From: Seonamhaeicola sediminis
GTDB lineage: Bacteria > Bacteroidota > Bacteroidia > Flavobacteriales > Flavobacteriaceae
Length of the DNA stretch: 64,000 bases
Assembly (NCBI RefSeq): GCF_004358095.2
Contig: NZ_SMZJ02000005.1
Span: 186,001 to 250,000 of the forward strand
Direction of reading: 5' to 3'
Shown here piece by piece: positions 18,471 through 27,717 of this stretch; within the stretch, counting starts at the first letter, position 1; every line of letters starts with the position of its first letter. The position numbers were made by a program, and so were the translations under genes. The notes beneath the pieces are model-generated. The model searched no databases, had not been told where the DNA came from, and worked only from the letters and a program-made list of their open reading frames with translations.

Positions 18471-18508
18471 TAAGTCACCTATGTTGATTATTTGAGGTGT
18501 GTTTTTTT
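18471..18508. terminator. Possible terminator between dxs and gpsA
   Basis: CACCT and AGGTG arms separated by a 15-nt AT-rich loop are followed by T7 on the plus strand. The stem is short, so this is only a candidate for dxs. No clear separate terminator is seen for the convergent gpsA. Confidence 0.4.
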
Positions 18509-18559
18509 AAAGTTAAGACCTCTAGTCACTTTAAAGGTGTTTTAAAGAACTTTAAGCAT

Positions 18560-19561
18560 TTAATTCAGCTTTTCAGTTAATTTTTTAAACACCTTTTTAG
18601 GGTTTTTCCCTTCGTAAAGAATAGAATATACCGCATTAATAATGGGAATGCGGGTTCTTTTATTATTTCTTTCGTAGAGTTGATGTGCACTTTTGGTAGC
18701 ATAATAACCCTCTGCTACCATATTCATCTCCATCTGAGCAGATTTTACGGTATAACCTTTTCCAATCATATTCCCAAACAAACGATTTCTTGAAAAAGTA
18801 GAGTAGCCAGTAACCAATAAATCACCTAAATACGCAGAGTTATTAATGTTACGTTTCATTTTATGTCTTTTCTTAATAAACCTATTCATCTCACGAATGG
18901 AATTACTCATAAGGACACTCTGGAAGTTATCACCATAACCCAAGCCATGTGCTATACCAGCTGCTATAGCATAAATATTTTTTAACATAACAGCGTATTC
19001 AATACCAATAACATCATCACTAACTTTGGTGTTGATGTATTCTGAAGATAAAGCCTTGGCTATTTCTTTAGCCTTATTAGTATTGGAACATGAAATGGTA
19101 AGGTAAGATAAACGTTCTAAGGCTACTTCTTCAGCATGACAGGGACCTGCAATTACCGCAATATTTTCATAGGGTAAATTATAAAACTCATGGAAGTGTT
19201 CACCAACTAATAAACCAGATTCTGGCATAATACCTTTTACAGCCGAAACAATGGTTTTATTTGATATATTAACTGTAAGTTTTTCTAGTTCATCATGAAT
19301 AAAAGCCGAAGGAATTACAAAAAACAATACATCTGCCCATGCTGCAATCTCGTTAATGTCATTGCTTAGCTTTAATTGCTCTAAATGAAACTCAACCGAA
19401 CTTAAGTAATTAGGGTTATGCTGCTCTCTTAAAATATGTTCTTTAGTATAAACACTACGCATGTACCAACCTACTTCATCAAGATTTTCACAAAGCATTT
19501 TTACAATAGCAGTTGCCCAACTTCCACCACCAAAAACTGCATATTTTAAAGGTTTTCCCAT
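18560..19561 (-). CDS. gpsA: NAD(P)-dependent glycerol-3-phosphate dehydrogenase
   Basis: Reduces dihydroxyacetone phosphate to sn-glycerol-3-phosphate for phospholipid synthesis. The N-terminal nucleotide-binding motif is GGGSWATAIVKML (residues 9-21). The catalytic region EYAVMLKNIYAIAAGIAHGLGYGDN contains the expected Lys. The signature NRLFGNMIGKG is close to the usual RN.xFG pattern. The length of 333 aa is normal. It is convergent with dxs and stands alone. GpsA proteins of this group tend to be annotated as GpsA rather than EgsA because of the C-terminal helical domain. Confidence 0.93.
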   Translation of the reverse strand: MGKPLKYAVFGGGSWATAIVKMLCENLDEVGWYMRSVYTKEHILREQHNPNYLSSVEFHLEQLKLSNDINEIAAWADVLFFVIPSAFIHDELEKLTVNISNKTIVSAVKGIMPESGLLVGEHFHEFYNLPYENIAVIAGPCHAEEVALERLSYLTISCSNTNKAKEIAKALSSEYINTKVSDDVIGIEYAVMLKNIYAIAAGIAHGLGYGDNFQSVLMSNSIREMNRFIKKRHKMKRNINNSAYLGDLLVTGYSTFSRNRLFGNMIGKGYTVKSAQMEMNMVAEGYYATKSAHQLYERNNKRTRIPIINAVYSILYEGKNPKKVFKKLTEKLN

Positions 19562-19694
19562 AAATACTTCTTATCAATTTCAGTTTAAAAGTACGTAAAT
19601 ATATTAAAGCTGTTGCACCTATCTGTTCTTAAAGGAAAATTTTTTGGCACGTGTTTTGAAAACAACTACGTATAACCCCTAAAATGAAGATAAT

Positions 19695-20636
19695 ATGAAG
19701 ACTCTAAAGCTACTTTTTACATTTGTTTTATCAGCAACACTTTTTACATCGTGTTATACTGAAGTTCATGTAGACGAATTTATTGAAGAACCCTCTATTT
19801 CTATAAACCAGTTACTAAACTCTTATGAATTATGGTATGTAGATATTAATGCTACTTCGGGATATGGAGAAACACCGTTTTTACAAAAGGCCTTTACAGT
19901 TTCTTTTAGGGGCGGTGTAATATATGCCAATAACAATATTGCAGGATTAGGAAACAATGGTAATGGATTTGGGATTGATGTGGGAGAATATGAAGCTTAT
20001 AATATGATTTTAGATGTATATCATGATATTGATGGTTTTTCAACCTTTGATGTTTTTCAAATTGATGCTAATACCATTGAACTTTACAACCCTAACAATG
20101 ATACTTCTTACTTTTTAGATGGCTATCAACGTAATAATTTTGATTACGATTTTGTATTCTATGATAACATTCATTATTTCTTACAAGAGTATGAGGCTTG
20201 GGAGAAAACATATACCAGCGAGTTTGGAGCCATTAATGAATTTGATAGCGAAAACTTTTTACAGTTTTTAGCTGGGGGTAATGATTCTGAATTTAGAAGC
20301 TCTCAAGACCAAGTAGGTACTAACGTAAATAGGCTTCAATGGGATTATACTGGGGTTTATGGTGTAGGTAACGTTTCAAACAACTTATATCTTAAAACTT
20401 TAACATTAGATTATGATTTCTTTGACAATGAATTTTTTGAATTGACCGTTATAGATGACGGAACCATTGAATTGTATCATCCAACCTCTGAAACCGTGTA
20501 TGAATTTAAAGGGCGAGGATATATTCAATATTTGAAGACTACAGACTCCAAAGGAAAAACTGTAGAGCTTGATAAAAAACGTAAGTTTAAAAATAAAAGG
20601 GTAGACAACCCCAGAGAAAACACAAGAGTAAAATAA
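19695..20636 (+). CDS. Lipoprotein of unknown function
   Basis: A 313-aa lipoprotein (lipobox LFTSC, Cys20) of a family I cannot name. The mature part is rich in Asn, Asp, Tyr and Phe and is probably beta-structured. It contains two related segments: one near residues 40-140 ending in an IELYNPNNDTSYFLDG turn, and one near 165-270 ending in IELYHPTSETVYEFKG, which suggests an internal duplication of a roughly 110-residue lipocalin-like or sandwich unit. The C-terminus is strongly basic (KGKTVELDKKRKFKNKR). It has its own strong terminator. Function unknown. Confidence 0.75.
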   Translation: MKTLKLLFTFVLSATLFTSCYTEVHVDEFIEEPSISINQLLNSYELWYVDINATSGYGETPFLQKAFTVSFRGGVIYANNNIAGLGNNGNGFGIDVGEYEAYNMILDVYHDIDGFSTFDVFQIDANTIELYNPNNDTSYFLDGYQRNNFDYDFVFYDNIHYFLQEYEAWEKTYTSEFGAINEFDSENFLQFLAGGNDSEFRSSQDQVGTNVNRLQWDYTGVYGVGNVSNNLYLKTLTLDYDFFDNEFFELTVIDDGTIELYHPTSETVYEFKGRGYIQYLKTTDSKGKTVELDKKRKFKNKRVDNPRENTRVK

Positions 20637-20660
20637 TATTTTGGTTGGTTATTTAGTTTA

Positions 20661-20706
20661 GAAACCGTTTAAAGTAATTTCGCTTTAGGCGGTTTCTTTT
20701 TTTTTG
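20661..20706 (+). terminator. Rho-independent terminator after the lipoprotein gene
   Basis: Stem GAAACCGTTTAAAG paired, with one mismatch, to CTTTAGGCGGTTTC around an 8-nt loop, followed by T9. It is 25 bp downstream of the stop codon at 20636. Confidence 0.88.
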
Positions 20707-20780
20707 TTTTTTTATGCTTTTTATGAAGATTGGTGAGTGCTTTTCAACAATAAAGTTATAACGATTGTTTTACTTAATAC

Positions 20781-21539
20781 TTATTCTAGGTTTCTTAGTT
20801 TTATATCTTGATTAATTTTGAAAGTTAGAATATCAGACAACTCATTTTCACCTAATTTCCCTTTAACATAAAAAGCTAGATCAATCTGTTGGTTTAAAAA
20901 TACACCTTTATTATTGTCGAATTGAAAATTTGAATTCCCTTTAATATAGACGGTCATAGAATCTATATTAGGATGTTCTAATGCGTGTTTTATTGAATTA
21001 ATTTTGGCAGAATAAGTATTAATTCCAATCTCAGATTTAGTTTTAGAGATATTATGCTCTACATCCAATTCTATAATGTTATTGCCCAGATCAAAAGGTA
21101 TTTTAAAGTTTTCAGTAATTGATTCTCCTATTTCAAGTTCTTTGCTAAGAACAGGGAAAAGTATATCCTTCATTGCAGCAGCCTCTTCTGAAATTTCTCC
21201 TTCTATTTTTCCTTGGTTAGTGTACTTTTCAAATATAACATCATCCTTCAATTGAATTTCATCAAATGTGGTCACAGAGTCATTTACTTTCTCAATGAGC
21301 TTTTTATTTATAAGAATGACATTTGCATAGGTACTATCTAAAACATCAACAATTAAGTTTGCAGAAACTTTTACACCATTTTTTTGATTTAAATAATTAA
21401 CTTCATTTGACGCAGACATTAAAAAATCATATTCAATTTTATCATAATCCCTAAAATTCCATGAATTCTTTTTTATGAGTTGTTTTGTAGCAGATAAAAA
21501 GACAAAAAACAAAAGGGGGTAAAAGTAGTTTTTTTTCAT
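20781..21539 (-). CDS. Secreted protein of unknown function
   Basis: A 252-aa protein with a probable signal peptide (KKNYFYPLLFFVFLSATKQ) but no obvious lipobox. The mature part is a mix of beta strands and short acidic stretches: SANLIVDVLDSTYANVILI, then a region ELEIGESITENFKIPFDLG, then strands ending in YVKGKLGENELSDILTFKINQDIKL. It loosely resembles secreted flavobacterial proteins of the DUF6263 kind, but I cannot confirm this. It stands alone upstream of mgsA on the same strand, with a 58-bp gap. Confidence 0.6.
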   Translation of the reverse strand: MKKNYFYPLLFFVFLSATKQLIKKNSWNFRDYDKIEYDFLMSASNEVNYLNQKNGVKVSANLIVDVLDSTYANVILINKKLIEKVNDSVTTFDEIQLKDDVIFEKYTNQGKIEGEISEEAAAMKDILFPVLSKELEIGESITENFKIPFDLGNNIIELDVEHNISKTKSEIGINTYSAKINSIKHALEHPNIDSMTVYIKGNSNFQFDNNKGVFLNQQIDLAFYVKGKLGENELSDILTFKINQDIKLRNLE

Positions 21540-21597
21540 TCTTTATATTTCTTGTAATTCGGTTTATTTCTATATGTAAATTTTACAAAATCAACTT

Positions 21598-21960
21598 TCA
21601 AAGGGCGCTTACAAGCAATTCTGCTGTAGCAGGATTGGTTGCTAGTGGTACGTCGTGTACATCACACAAACGCATAAGCATAATAACGTCGGGTTCGTGA
21701 GGGTGCTTTTCAAGGGGGTCTCTAAAAAAGATAACCATTTTGCATTTTCCCTCAGCAACTCTGGCGGCAATTTGGGCGTCACCACCTAACGGACCCGATA
21801 GCATTTTTGTGACTTTAATACCAGCATTTTCAACCTTTCCTCCCGTGGTACCCGTAGATATTATATCAATTTTCTTTTCTTGTAGTTTTTCTTTGTGTTG
21901 ATTTATAAACTGAACCATTTCAGCTTTTTTACCATCGTGTGCAATGATTGCTATTTCCAT
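21598..21960 (-). CDS. mgsA: Methylglyoxal synthase
   Basis: Converts dihydroxyacetone phosphate to methylglyoxal and phosphate, an overflow route that relieves sugar-phosphate stress. The active-site region is well conserved: AHDGKK (phosphate binding) near the N-terminus, TGTTGG, the GPLGGDAQI motif with the catalytic Asp, and FFRDPLEKHPHEPDV with the conserved Asp and His. The length of 120 aa is shorter than the E. coli enzyme (152 aa) but within the range of the family. Gap to the sugar isomerase-like gene upstream is 13 bp, so they are probably co-transcribed. Confidence 0.93.
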   Translation of the reverse strand: MEIAIIAHDGKKAEMVQFINQHKEKLQEKKIDIISTGTTGGKVENAGIKVTKMLSGPLGGDAQIAARVAEGKCKMVIFFRDPLEKHPHEPDVIMLMRLCDVHDVPLATNPATAELLVSAL

Positions 21961-21973
21961 TTACATTTAATTT

Positions 21974-22879
21974 TTAATTAATAAGCCCCGATTTAAATTC
22001 ACTAACCATACTTTTTATAATAGCCTTGGTATCTCCTTCTTTCAGGCTTTCAAACGATACATACCCGCCATAATTACTGGATTGTATAATTTGGGCAATA
22101 CGTTTTAAATCTGCTGGAACTTTAGTACTATCTTTCTGTTTTACATGTTCTTTTACAAAATAGTAATTAGCATAAGGAGCAAGGGTTTCAATTTCTTTGT
22201 AAGGGTTGTTTGAAGGTAAACTTCCACAGTCTAAAATTAATCCAAACCAGTCTGAATTTACTCTTTTTAAAACGTCAATGACTTCCTCACTGGTAAATAA
22301 AAATTCGTCATGATTTTGCAAACCAACAATAACACCATTCTGTTCACCATATTTAGCACAGGTTTTAAAGTCTTTCACCATCCATTCCTTTATCTCATCT
22401 TTTGAATGGGTATCACTTTTATGTCTTCCGGTAAATACTCTCATGATTGGAGACCCCAATTTTGAAGAAACCTCTAGCCAGTTCTTGATAAGTTCAATAT
22501 CACTATTTCTATTTTCTACATTTGGAGTTGCAAAGTCATTTCTAACACCTGTCCATGAAATATCAAGTCCTAACTTAAGTGCTTTTCTTTTTAACTCAAA
22601 AAGGTCTTTATTAGTTGGTGGTTTTGGATAGGAATAGAAATAATACCCTGTTAAGTCTACAGCATCTAAACCAATATCTGCAGCATATTCCATCATATCA
22701 TAAAAAGTCATGGCTCCACTTCTTAGTTCTGTGTTAAAAGAATAGGCATTTATACTGTACTGCAGTCTAGTAGCCTTGTTATTTTTAATAGGGCTAGTAT
22801 AAGCCATGAGCCTGTTAGCTCCTACAACTAATGGCGCCAACATTAAGCTTTGTAAAAAGTTTCTTCGTGTTTTATCCAT
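21974..22879 (-). CDS. Exported sugar phosphate isomerase/epimerase-like TIM-barrel protein
   Basis: Xylose-isomerase-like TIM-barrel protein (AP endonuclease 2 superfamily) of unknown substrate. The N-terminus MDKTRRNFLQSLMLAPLVVGA is a twin-arginine signal (TRRNFLQ), so the protein is probably exported folded through Tat. Visible barrel motifs include SINAYSFN, VGLQNHDEFLF and the probable metal-site segment LILDCGSLPS. The length of 301 aa fits the family. It is followed closely by mgsA. Sugar epimerase or isomerase activity on a periplasmic sugar is possible but not shown. Confidence 0.82.
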   Translation of the reverse strand: MDKTRRNFLQSLMLAPLVVGANRLMAYTSPIKNNKATRLQYSINAYSFNTELRSGAMTFYDMMEYAADIGLDAVDLTGYYFYSYPKPPTNKDLFELKRKALKLGLDISWTGVRNDFATPNVENRNSDIELIKNWLEVSSKLGSPIMRVFTGRHKSDTHSKDEIKEWMVKDFKTCAKYGEQNGVIVGLQNHDEFLFTSEEVIDVLKRVNSDWFGLILDCGSLPSNNPYKEIETLAPYANYYFVKEHVKQKDSTKVPADLKRIAQIIQSSNYGGYVSFESLKEGDTKAIIKSMVSEFKSGLIN

Positions 22880-22934
22880 GATGATTACAATTTAAAACGA
22901 CCAAAATTTCTGTAATCAAAATAAGGATTTTTAA

Positions 22935-23513
22935 TTATCTGTAAAAATTCATTTCATCTAAATATTCCCAAACATGTTGAGGCAACATAGGCTGTACATT
23001 TTTACCTTCCTTAATGGCATTGCGAATAAAAGTTGAAGAAATTTCCATGACTGGTGCATCAATACAATGTACTTTATTGTGGTCGTCAAATTTAGTTTCA
23101 ACCTTTATTTTAGTAACTCTAGGATAGACATAGATGTGATGATTTTCTAGAATAACCTCAGCATTTTTCCATTTATGGAAATGCTTTAAGTTATCTTCGC
23201 CCATAATTAAACAGAATTCATGATCTGGATATTTCTCCTCTAAATGCACTAGTGTATTTATGGTGTAGTTAGGTTGCGGTAATTTAAACTCAATATCACT
23301 TGGCTGTAGTTTAGAGTAATCTTTGGTGGCTCTATAAACCATTTCTAAACGCTGGTAGTTGTCTAGTAAAGAACTTTTATTTTTAAAGGGATTGTGAGGT
23401 GTTACCACAAACCAAACTTGGTCAAGATCACTGTATTCTGCAAAATGATTGGCTATAACCAAATGCCCAACATGAATAGGGTTAAAAGATCCAAAATACA
23501 ACCCTACCTTCAT
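22935..23513 (-). CDS. nadD: Nicotinate-nucleotide adenylyltransferase
   Basis: Adenylates nicotinic acid mononucleotide in NAD synthesis. The nucleotidyl-transferase signature is intact: GSFNPIHVGHLVIAN (residues 8-22, with the HxGH motif). The C-terminal ISSTFIR motif (ISSTxIR consensus) is present near residue 160. The length of 192 aa is normal. The stop of gmk and the start of nadD are separated by 2 bp, so nadD is the downstream gene of a gmk-nadD pair. Confidence 0.95.
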   Translation of the reverse strand: MKVGLYFGSFNPIHVGHLVIANHFAEYSDLDQVWFVVTPHNPFKNKSSLLDNYQRLEMVYRATKDYSKLQPSDIEFKLPQPNYTINTLVHLEEKYPDHEFCLIMGEDNLKHFHKWKNAEVILENHHIYVYPRVTKIKVETKFDDHNKVHCIDAPVMEISSTFIRNAIKEGKNVQPMLPQHVWEYLDEMNFYR

Positions 23514-23515
23514 GC

Positions 23516-24103
23516 TTAGGAGTTTATGAAGTTTTTAACCAAGGTTTCAGCATCTTTAAAGGCCTTCTCTAAATCATCATTAACCACAATTTCATCAAAT
23601 AATGGTGCGGTTGCTAATTCTGCTGAAGCTTTTGCAACCCGCATGCTGATTTTTTCTGCGCTTTCAGTCTTACGCTTTTTTAACCTGATTTTTAGCTCGT
23701 CAATACTTGGCGGTTTTACAAAAATAGCCAATGTTTGTTCTGGAAATTTACGTTTAATCCTAAGTCCACCAGAAACATCAATATCAAAAATAACATGCTT
23801 TCCTAAGGCCCAAATACGTTCTACTTCACTTTTTAAGGTACCATAAAAATTATCTCTATAAACCTCTTCCCATTCTAAAAACTCCTCGTTTTTAATTTTG
23901 CTTTTAAACGCTTTAGCTGATAAAAAGTAATAGTCTTTTCCATCAACTTCAGTGCCGCGTTTATCTCGTGAAGTAGCTGATATTGAAAACTCTAAATTCA
24001 AATTTTCAATACCCAATAAATGTCTTACTATGGTTGTTTTGCCAGAACCTGAAGGTGCTGAAAATACTATGAGTTTGCCTTGTTTATTTTCGTTCTTTGT
24101 CAA
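23516..24103 (-). CDS. gmk: Guanylate kinase
   Basis: Phosphorylates GMP to GDP. The P-loop is APSGSGKTTIVRHL (residues 15-28), followed by SATSRDKRGTEVDGKDYYFL with the GMP-binding Ser/Arg/Tyr residues and by DIDVSGGLRIK. The 195-aa length is typical. It lies directly upstream of nadD and 104 bp downstream of yicC; that gap carries a dispersed repeat. Confidence 0.96.
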   Translation of the reverse strand: MTKNENKQGKLIVFSAPSGSGKTTIVRHLLGIENLNLEFSISATSRDKRGTEVDGKDYYFLSAKAFKSKIKNEEFLEWEEVYRDNFYGTLKSEVERIWALGKHVIFDIDVSGGLRIKRKFPEQTLAIFVKPPSIDELKIRLKKRKTESAEKISMRVAKASAELATAPLFDEIVVNDDLEKAFKDAETLVKNFINS

Positions 24104-24120
24104 AAGTTTTAGTTTTTATT

Positions 24121-24153
24121 GATTGTACTACAACTGCGCTCAGTATGACATCT
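24121..24153. repeat. Dispersed intergenic repeat, copy 2 (variant)
   Basis: On the minus strand TGTCATACTGAGCGCAGTTG with a short AT-rich flank (to GTAGTACAATC), placed between yicC and gmk. It shares the TGTCATnCTGA head with copies at 12262 and 54016. Confidence 0.5.
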
Positions 24154-24207
24154 GTAATTATTTAAATAGTGTGAACTAGAACTAAATACTACATTTTATT
24201 CACTAAA

Positions 24208-25065
24208 CTAAAGCACATTCAATAACTGTTCCTTAATTTTTTCTAGTTCATCTTTCATCTGTACTACCAGTTGTTGCATGGGCGCGTAGTTACTTTTAGA
24301 ACCAATGGTGTTTATTTCACGACCTATTTCCTGACCAATAAACCCTAGTTTTTTCCCGTTGGAATCTTTAGAGTTTAATGTTTCAATAAAATAGTTAAGG
24401 TGATTTTTTAATCGAACCTTTTCTTCGGTAATATCAAATTTCTCAATGTAGTAAACCAACTCTTGTTCAAAGCGGTTTTCATCATATTTTTCCTTGAGTT
24501 CTTCAACACCTTTTAACAACCGTTCTCTAACAGCCTCAATACGTTCTGGATCCATAGCTATTACTTTTTCAAGTAAAACACCAATATTTTCAATGCGCTT
24601 TATAAAATCGGTTTCAAGTACTTTTCCTTCGTCTTTTCTATAATTATTTAAAGCAGCAACGGCATTATTTATTTCGGCTTGAATTTTTTTCCATTCGTCT
24701 TCATCAATTTCTTCTCTAACCGTGTTTAGGGCATCCGGAAATCTAACAGCCATTTTAAGTAGTTCGGTTTCATCGCCATCAACTACCTCTTTTAGTTGGT
24801 TTATGTATTGTTGCACTACAGGTTTGTTTATCTGTGATGAAGAATCTTCTCCTGTAATTTCCACATAAATTGAAAAATCAACCTTTCCTCGCTCTAAAGT
24901 ATTAGCTAGTTGTTTTCTTATAGCTAATTCCTTTTCCCTGTAAATAGCAGGCATTCTTGCATTTAGGTCAAGATTTTTGCTGTTTAGAGATTTTAACTCT
25001 ATGGTAATTTTTTTGGTGGGTAGTTGCAACACAGATTTTCCATAACCGGTCATTGAATAAATCAT
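24208..25065 (-). CDS. YicC-family endoribonuclease
   Basis: YicC/YloC-family protein, a group that includes endoribonucleases acting on small regulatory RNAs. The start MIYSMTGYGKS is the family hallmark, followed by the basic segment ELKSLNSKNLDLNARMP. The C-terminal DUF1732 block is present as KLGFIGQEIGREINTIGSKSN, with its conserved Glu and Arg. The length of 285 aa is normal. It sits upstream of gmk on the same strand, an order found in many bacteria. Confidence 0.93.
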   Translation of the reverse strand: MIYSMTGYGKSVLQLPTKKITIELKSLNSKNLDLNARMPAIYREKELAIRKQLANTLERGKVDFSIYVEITGEDSSSQINKPVVQQYINQLKEVVDGDETELLKMAVRFPDALNTVREEIDEDEWKKIQAEINNAVAALNNYRKDEGKVLETDFIKRIENIGVLLEKVIAMDPERIEAVRERLLKGVEELKEKYDENRFEQELVYYIEKFDITEEKVRLKNHLNYFIETLNSKDSNGKKLGFIGQEIGREINTIGSKSNYAPMQQLVVQMKDELEKIKEQLLNVL

Positions 25066-25149
25066 AAACGTGTATTTAAGTTTACAAAGGTAATTAAAAC
25101 CATAATGGAATAAAATGCAAGAGATAACTAAAAAATAATTACTTTAATT

Positions 25150-25182
25150 AGCTAAATTAGCTTGCTCTATCAGTTAATAGAG
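25150..25182. promoter_or_regulatory. Candidate operators upstream of the LacI gene
   Basis: Two short inverted repeats lie in a row before the GTG start: AGCTAA-A-TTAGCT (25150-25162) and CTCTAT-N6-ATAGAG (25165-25182). LacI-family proteins often bind such sites and repress themselves. No protein-specific pattern is seen, so confidence is low. Confidence 0.3.
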
Positions 25183-25202
25183 GAGCATTAAAAATTAAAC
25201 GT

Positions 25203-26219
25203 GTGAAAAAGAGAATCACGCTTAAACATATAGCCAACCAATTTGACGTATCCATTGCTACGGTATCTAAAGCTTTAAGCGATAGTTATGAAATTAGTGC
25301 TAAAACCAAAGAGAAAATTCAGCAGTATGCTAAAGAACATCATTATAAACCTAATAGTGTTGCTTTAAGTTTACTCAATAAAAAAACCAAAACTATAGGA
25401 GTAATCATTCCTAATATCATGAATAACTTTTTTGCAAAGGTTTTTGTTGGTATTGAAGAAAAAGCTACCGAAAAAGGCTATAGTTTAATTTCTTGTATTT
25501 CAAACGAATCATACGAAAAGGAAGTTAAAACTATGGAACTCTTAAAAAATGGTACTCTAGATGGTTTTATTTTATCACTTGCTGAGGAGACCCAAGAAAA
25601 AGAACAATATCAACATTTAATGAACACCATTAATGAGGGGGTACCTATGGTTTTGTTTGACCGTGTAACTGATGAAATTGCTTGTGATAAAGTTATTGTT
25701 GATGATTTTGAAGGGGCGCGCAATGCTACCATTCATCTTATAAAAACAGGGTGTAAACGTATTGCTTTAGTTTCAGTAATTGATAATTTGAGTGTTGGGA
25801 AACTAAGGGCAAAAGGCTATGAGAAGGCTTTAGTTGAAAACAATATTGAAATAGACCAAAAATTGATTGTAAAAATAGGGAAACGCGAAGATTTTGAAAC
25901 AGCTATGAAAATTGTATTGTCAGATAAATCTATTGATGGCTTATTGTGTTTAGAAGAAAGTTCTGCCGTACAATCTTTAGAAATTGTAAAACGTATGGGG
26001 TATCTAATTCCTGATGAGATGTCAATTATTTGTTTTACTAATGGCAAATTGCCTCAATATGTAACACCTAGAATAACTACTATTAGCCAACACGGTAAGT
26101 ACATTGGAGAAATGGCTGCCAGCATACTTATTGACCGATTGGAAGGAGGCTCAGACAAACCGTTTCAAACCAAAGTTGTCAAGACCAGTTTGATTGAGCG
26201 GGAAAGTACTAGGAAATGA
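25203..26219 (+). CDS. LacI-family transcriptional regulator
   Basis: DNA-binding regulator with a sugar-binding-protein-like effector domain. The N-terminal helix-turn-helix (residues 1-48) reads ITLKHIANQFDVSIATVSKAL. The rest is a type I periplasmic-binding fold with typical segments KTIGVIIPNIMNNFF and DGFILSLAEET. The length of 338 aa is normal. The start is GTG at 25203, because it places the HTH at the expected distance from the N-terminus. It is convergent with the xylose symporter, so control of the xyl operon is the most likely job (inference from the location). Confidence 0.92.
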   Translation: MKKRITLKHIANQFDVSIATVSKALSDSYEISAKTKEKIQQYAKEHHYKPNSVALSLLNKKTKTIGVIIPNIMNNFFAKVFVGIEEKATEKGYSLISCISNESYEKEVKTMELLKNGTLDGFILSLAEETQEKEQYQHLMNTINEGVPMVLFDRVTDEIACDKVIVDDFEGARNATIHLIKTGCKRIALVSVIDNLSVGKLRAKGYEKALVENNIEIDQKLIVKIGKREDFETAMKIVLSDKSIDGLLCLEESSAVQSLEIVKRMGYLIPDEMSIICFTNGKLPQYVTPRITTISQHGKYIGEMAASILIDRLEGGSDKPFQTKVVKTSLIERESTRK

Positions 26220-26238
26220 TTAGCCTAAATAATTAATA

Positions 26239-26285
26239 AAAAGGTAAAGCCTAAAAGAAGAACTTTTAGGCTTTACCTTTTATGT
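26239..26285. terminator. Bidirectional terminator between the LacI gene and the symporter
   Basis: A perfect 19-bp stem (arms 26239-26257 and 26263-26281) around a 5-nt loop, with A-rich and T-rich flanks on both sides so that it works in both directions. It closes the convergent gap. Confidence 0.93.
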
Positions 26286-26292
26286 TTTAAAA

Positions 26293-27708
26293 TTATTTTT
26301 TCTTCCAGATATTTTCCATTTCTTCTAAAGTTTTACCTTTAGTTTCAGGTACAAATTTCCAAACCAATAAAGCCGCAAGGACTCCCATAATACCATATAT
26401 CCAATAAGCGAATCCATGATTGAATGTTTCTAATAAATACGTGTTTTTATCCATCATAGGGAATGTCCAAGACACCAAATAATTAGAAATCCATTGAGCA
26501 GCTACCGCAACGGCTAGTGCTCTACCTCTAATTTTATTAGGAAATATTTCAGATAATAACACCCAACAAACAGGTCCCCAACTCATAGCAAAACCAGCAA
26601 CATAAATGAGCATGAATATAAGCGCTCCTATACCTACGGATTCTAAATAAAAAGAAGTTCCTAAAGAGAACATGGCAAACGCCATTCCTACTGCACCAAT
26701 AATCATGAGCGGTTTTCTTCCGTATTTGTCTACTGTCATAATTGCCAATACCGTAAATAATAAATTAACCGCACCAACTATAATAGTTTGTAGTAAGGCC
26801 ACATCAGTTCCAGAGCCCATGCTCTTGAAAATCTCAGGTGCATAATAAAGCACCACATTGATTCCAACAAACTGTTGAAAAACCGATAATAAAACACCTA
26901 TTACAATAACTGTTATACCGTATGAAAATAATTTTCCGGAGTGGCTCACCACCGTATTTTGAATTTCACCTAAAATCTTTTTGGCTTCAGCAACACCATT
27001 AACTTTTGTTAAAACATCTAAAGCTTTTTCTGGTTGAGACTGTAATACTAAAGACCTTGGTGTATCTGGAACCATAAATAACATTATTAAGAATAATGTA
27101 GCAGGAATAGTTTCTGAGGCAAACATCCATCGCCATCCAATAGTATTAAGCCAAGAATCATCGCCTTGTTTTGCTATAAAGTAATTTACAAAATAAACCA
27201 CCAGCATACCAAAAATAATAGCAAACTGATTCATAGAAACTAATTTTCCTCTTATTTTGGCAGGAGCAATTTCAGCAATGTATAAAGGAGAAAGCATGGA
27301 TGCTAACCCTACACCTATACCACCAATAATTCTATAAATAATAAAAATGTAAATAAAGGTATGATCTGCCTCTCCAATTGGTTTTACTATCATTTCTGGC
27401 ATTGCAGAACCCAAAGCTGATAACAAGAATAAAATGGCCGCCAAAATTAATCCATTCTTACGACCAAATTTTTTACTTATTATACCTCCTGAAAGTCCAC
27501 CAATAATGCAACCAATTAAAGCACTGGAAACAACTAATCCCAGACGAGAATTTGCAGCGGTTTCTTCTAATCCAAACGGTAGTACAAAGAAATGTTCTAA
27601 TGAACTTACAGTTCCAGAAATAACAGCTGTATCATACCCAAAAAGCAACCCTCCTAGAGTAGCTACAAGAGTTAGTTTAATTAAATACTTAGAATTAGTT
27701 GTTTCCAT
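26293..27708 (-). CDS. xylE: Sugar:H+ symporter, xylose transporter family (MFS)
   Basis: Major facilitator of the sugar porter family, most likely taking up xylose. The 471-aa protein has twelve membrane helices. Family signatures seen are GYDTAVISG in helix 1, the RKFGRKNG loop after helix 2, GIGVGLASMLSPLYIAEIAP, the central QQFVGINVVLYYAPEIF and the C-terminal PETKGKTLEEME. It is the last gene of a xylB-xylA-transporter operon (9-bp gap from xylA), which is why xylose is named as substrate. A related pentose or hexose cannot be excluded. Confidence 0.87.
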   Translation of the reverse strand: METTNSKYLIKLTLVATLGGLLFGYDTAVISGTVSSLEHFFVLPFGLEETAANSRLGLVVSSALIGCIIGGLSGGIISKKFGRKNGLILAAILFLLSALGSAMPEMIVKPIGEADHTFIYIFIIYRIIGGIGVGLASMLSPLYIAEIAPAKIRGKLVSMNQFAIIFGMLVVYFVNYFIAKQGDDSWLNTIGWRWMFASETIPATLFLIMLFMVPDTPRSLVLQSQPEKALDVLTKVNGVAEAKKILGEIQNTVVSHSGKLFSYGITVIVIGVLLSVFQQFVGINVVLYYAPEIFKSMGSGTDVALLQTIIVGAVNLLFTVLAIMTVDKYGRKPLMIIGAVGMAFAMFSLGTSFYLESVGIGALIFMLIYVAGFAMSWGPVCWVLLSEIFPNKIRGRALAVAVAAQWISNYLVSWTFPMMDKNTYLLETFNHGFAYWIYGIMGVLAALLVWKFVPETKGKTLEEMENIWKKK

Positions 27709-27717
27709 AGTGTGGTC

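Noticed and set aside
18509-18559. Separate terminator for gpsA
   Set aside because: Only weak, short complementary stretches (CTTTAAAG region) are present, without a convincing stem and T run on the minus strand.
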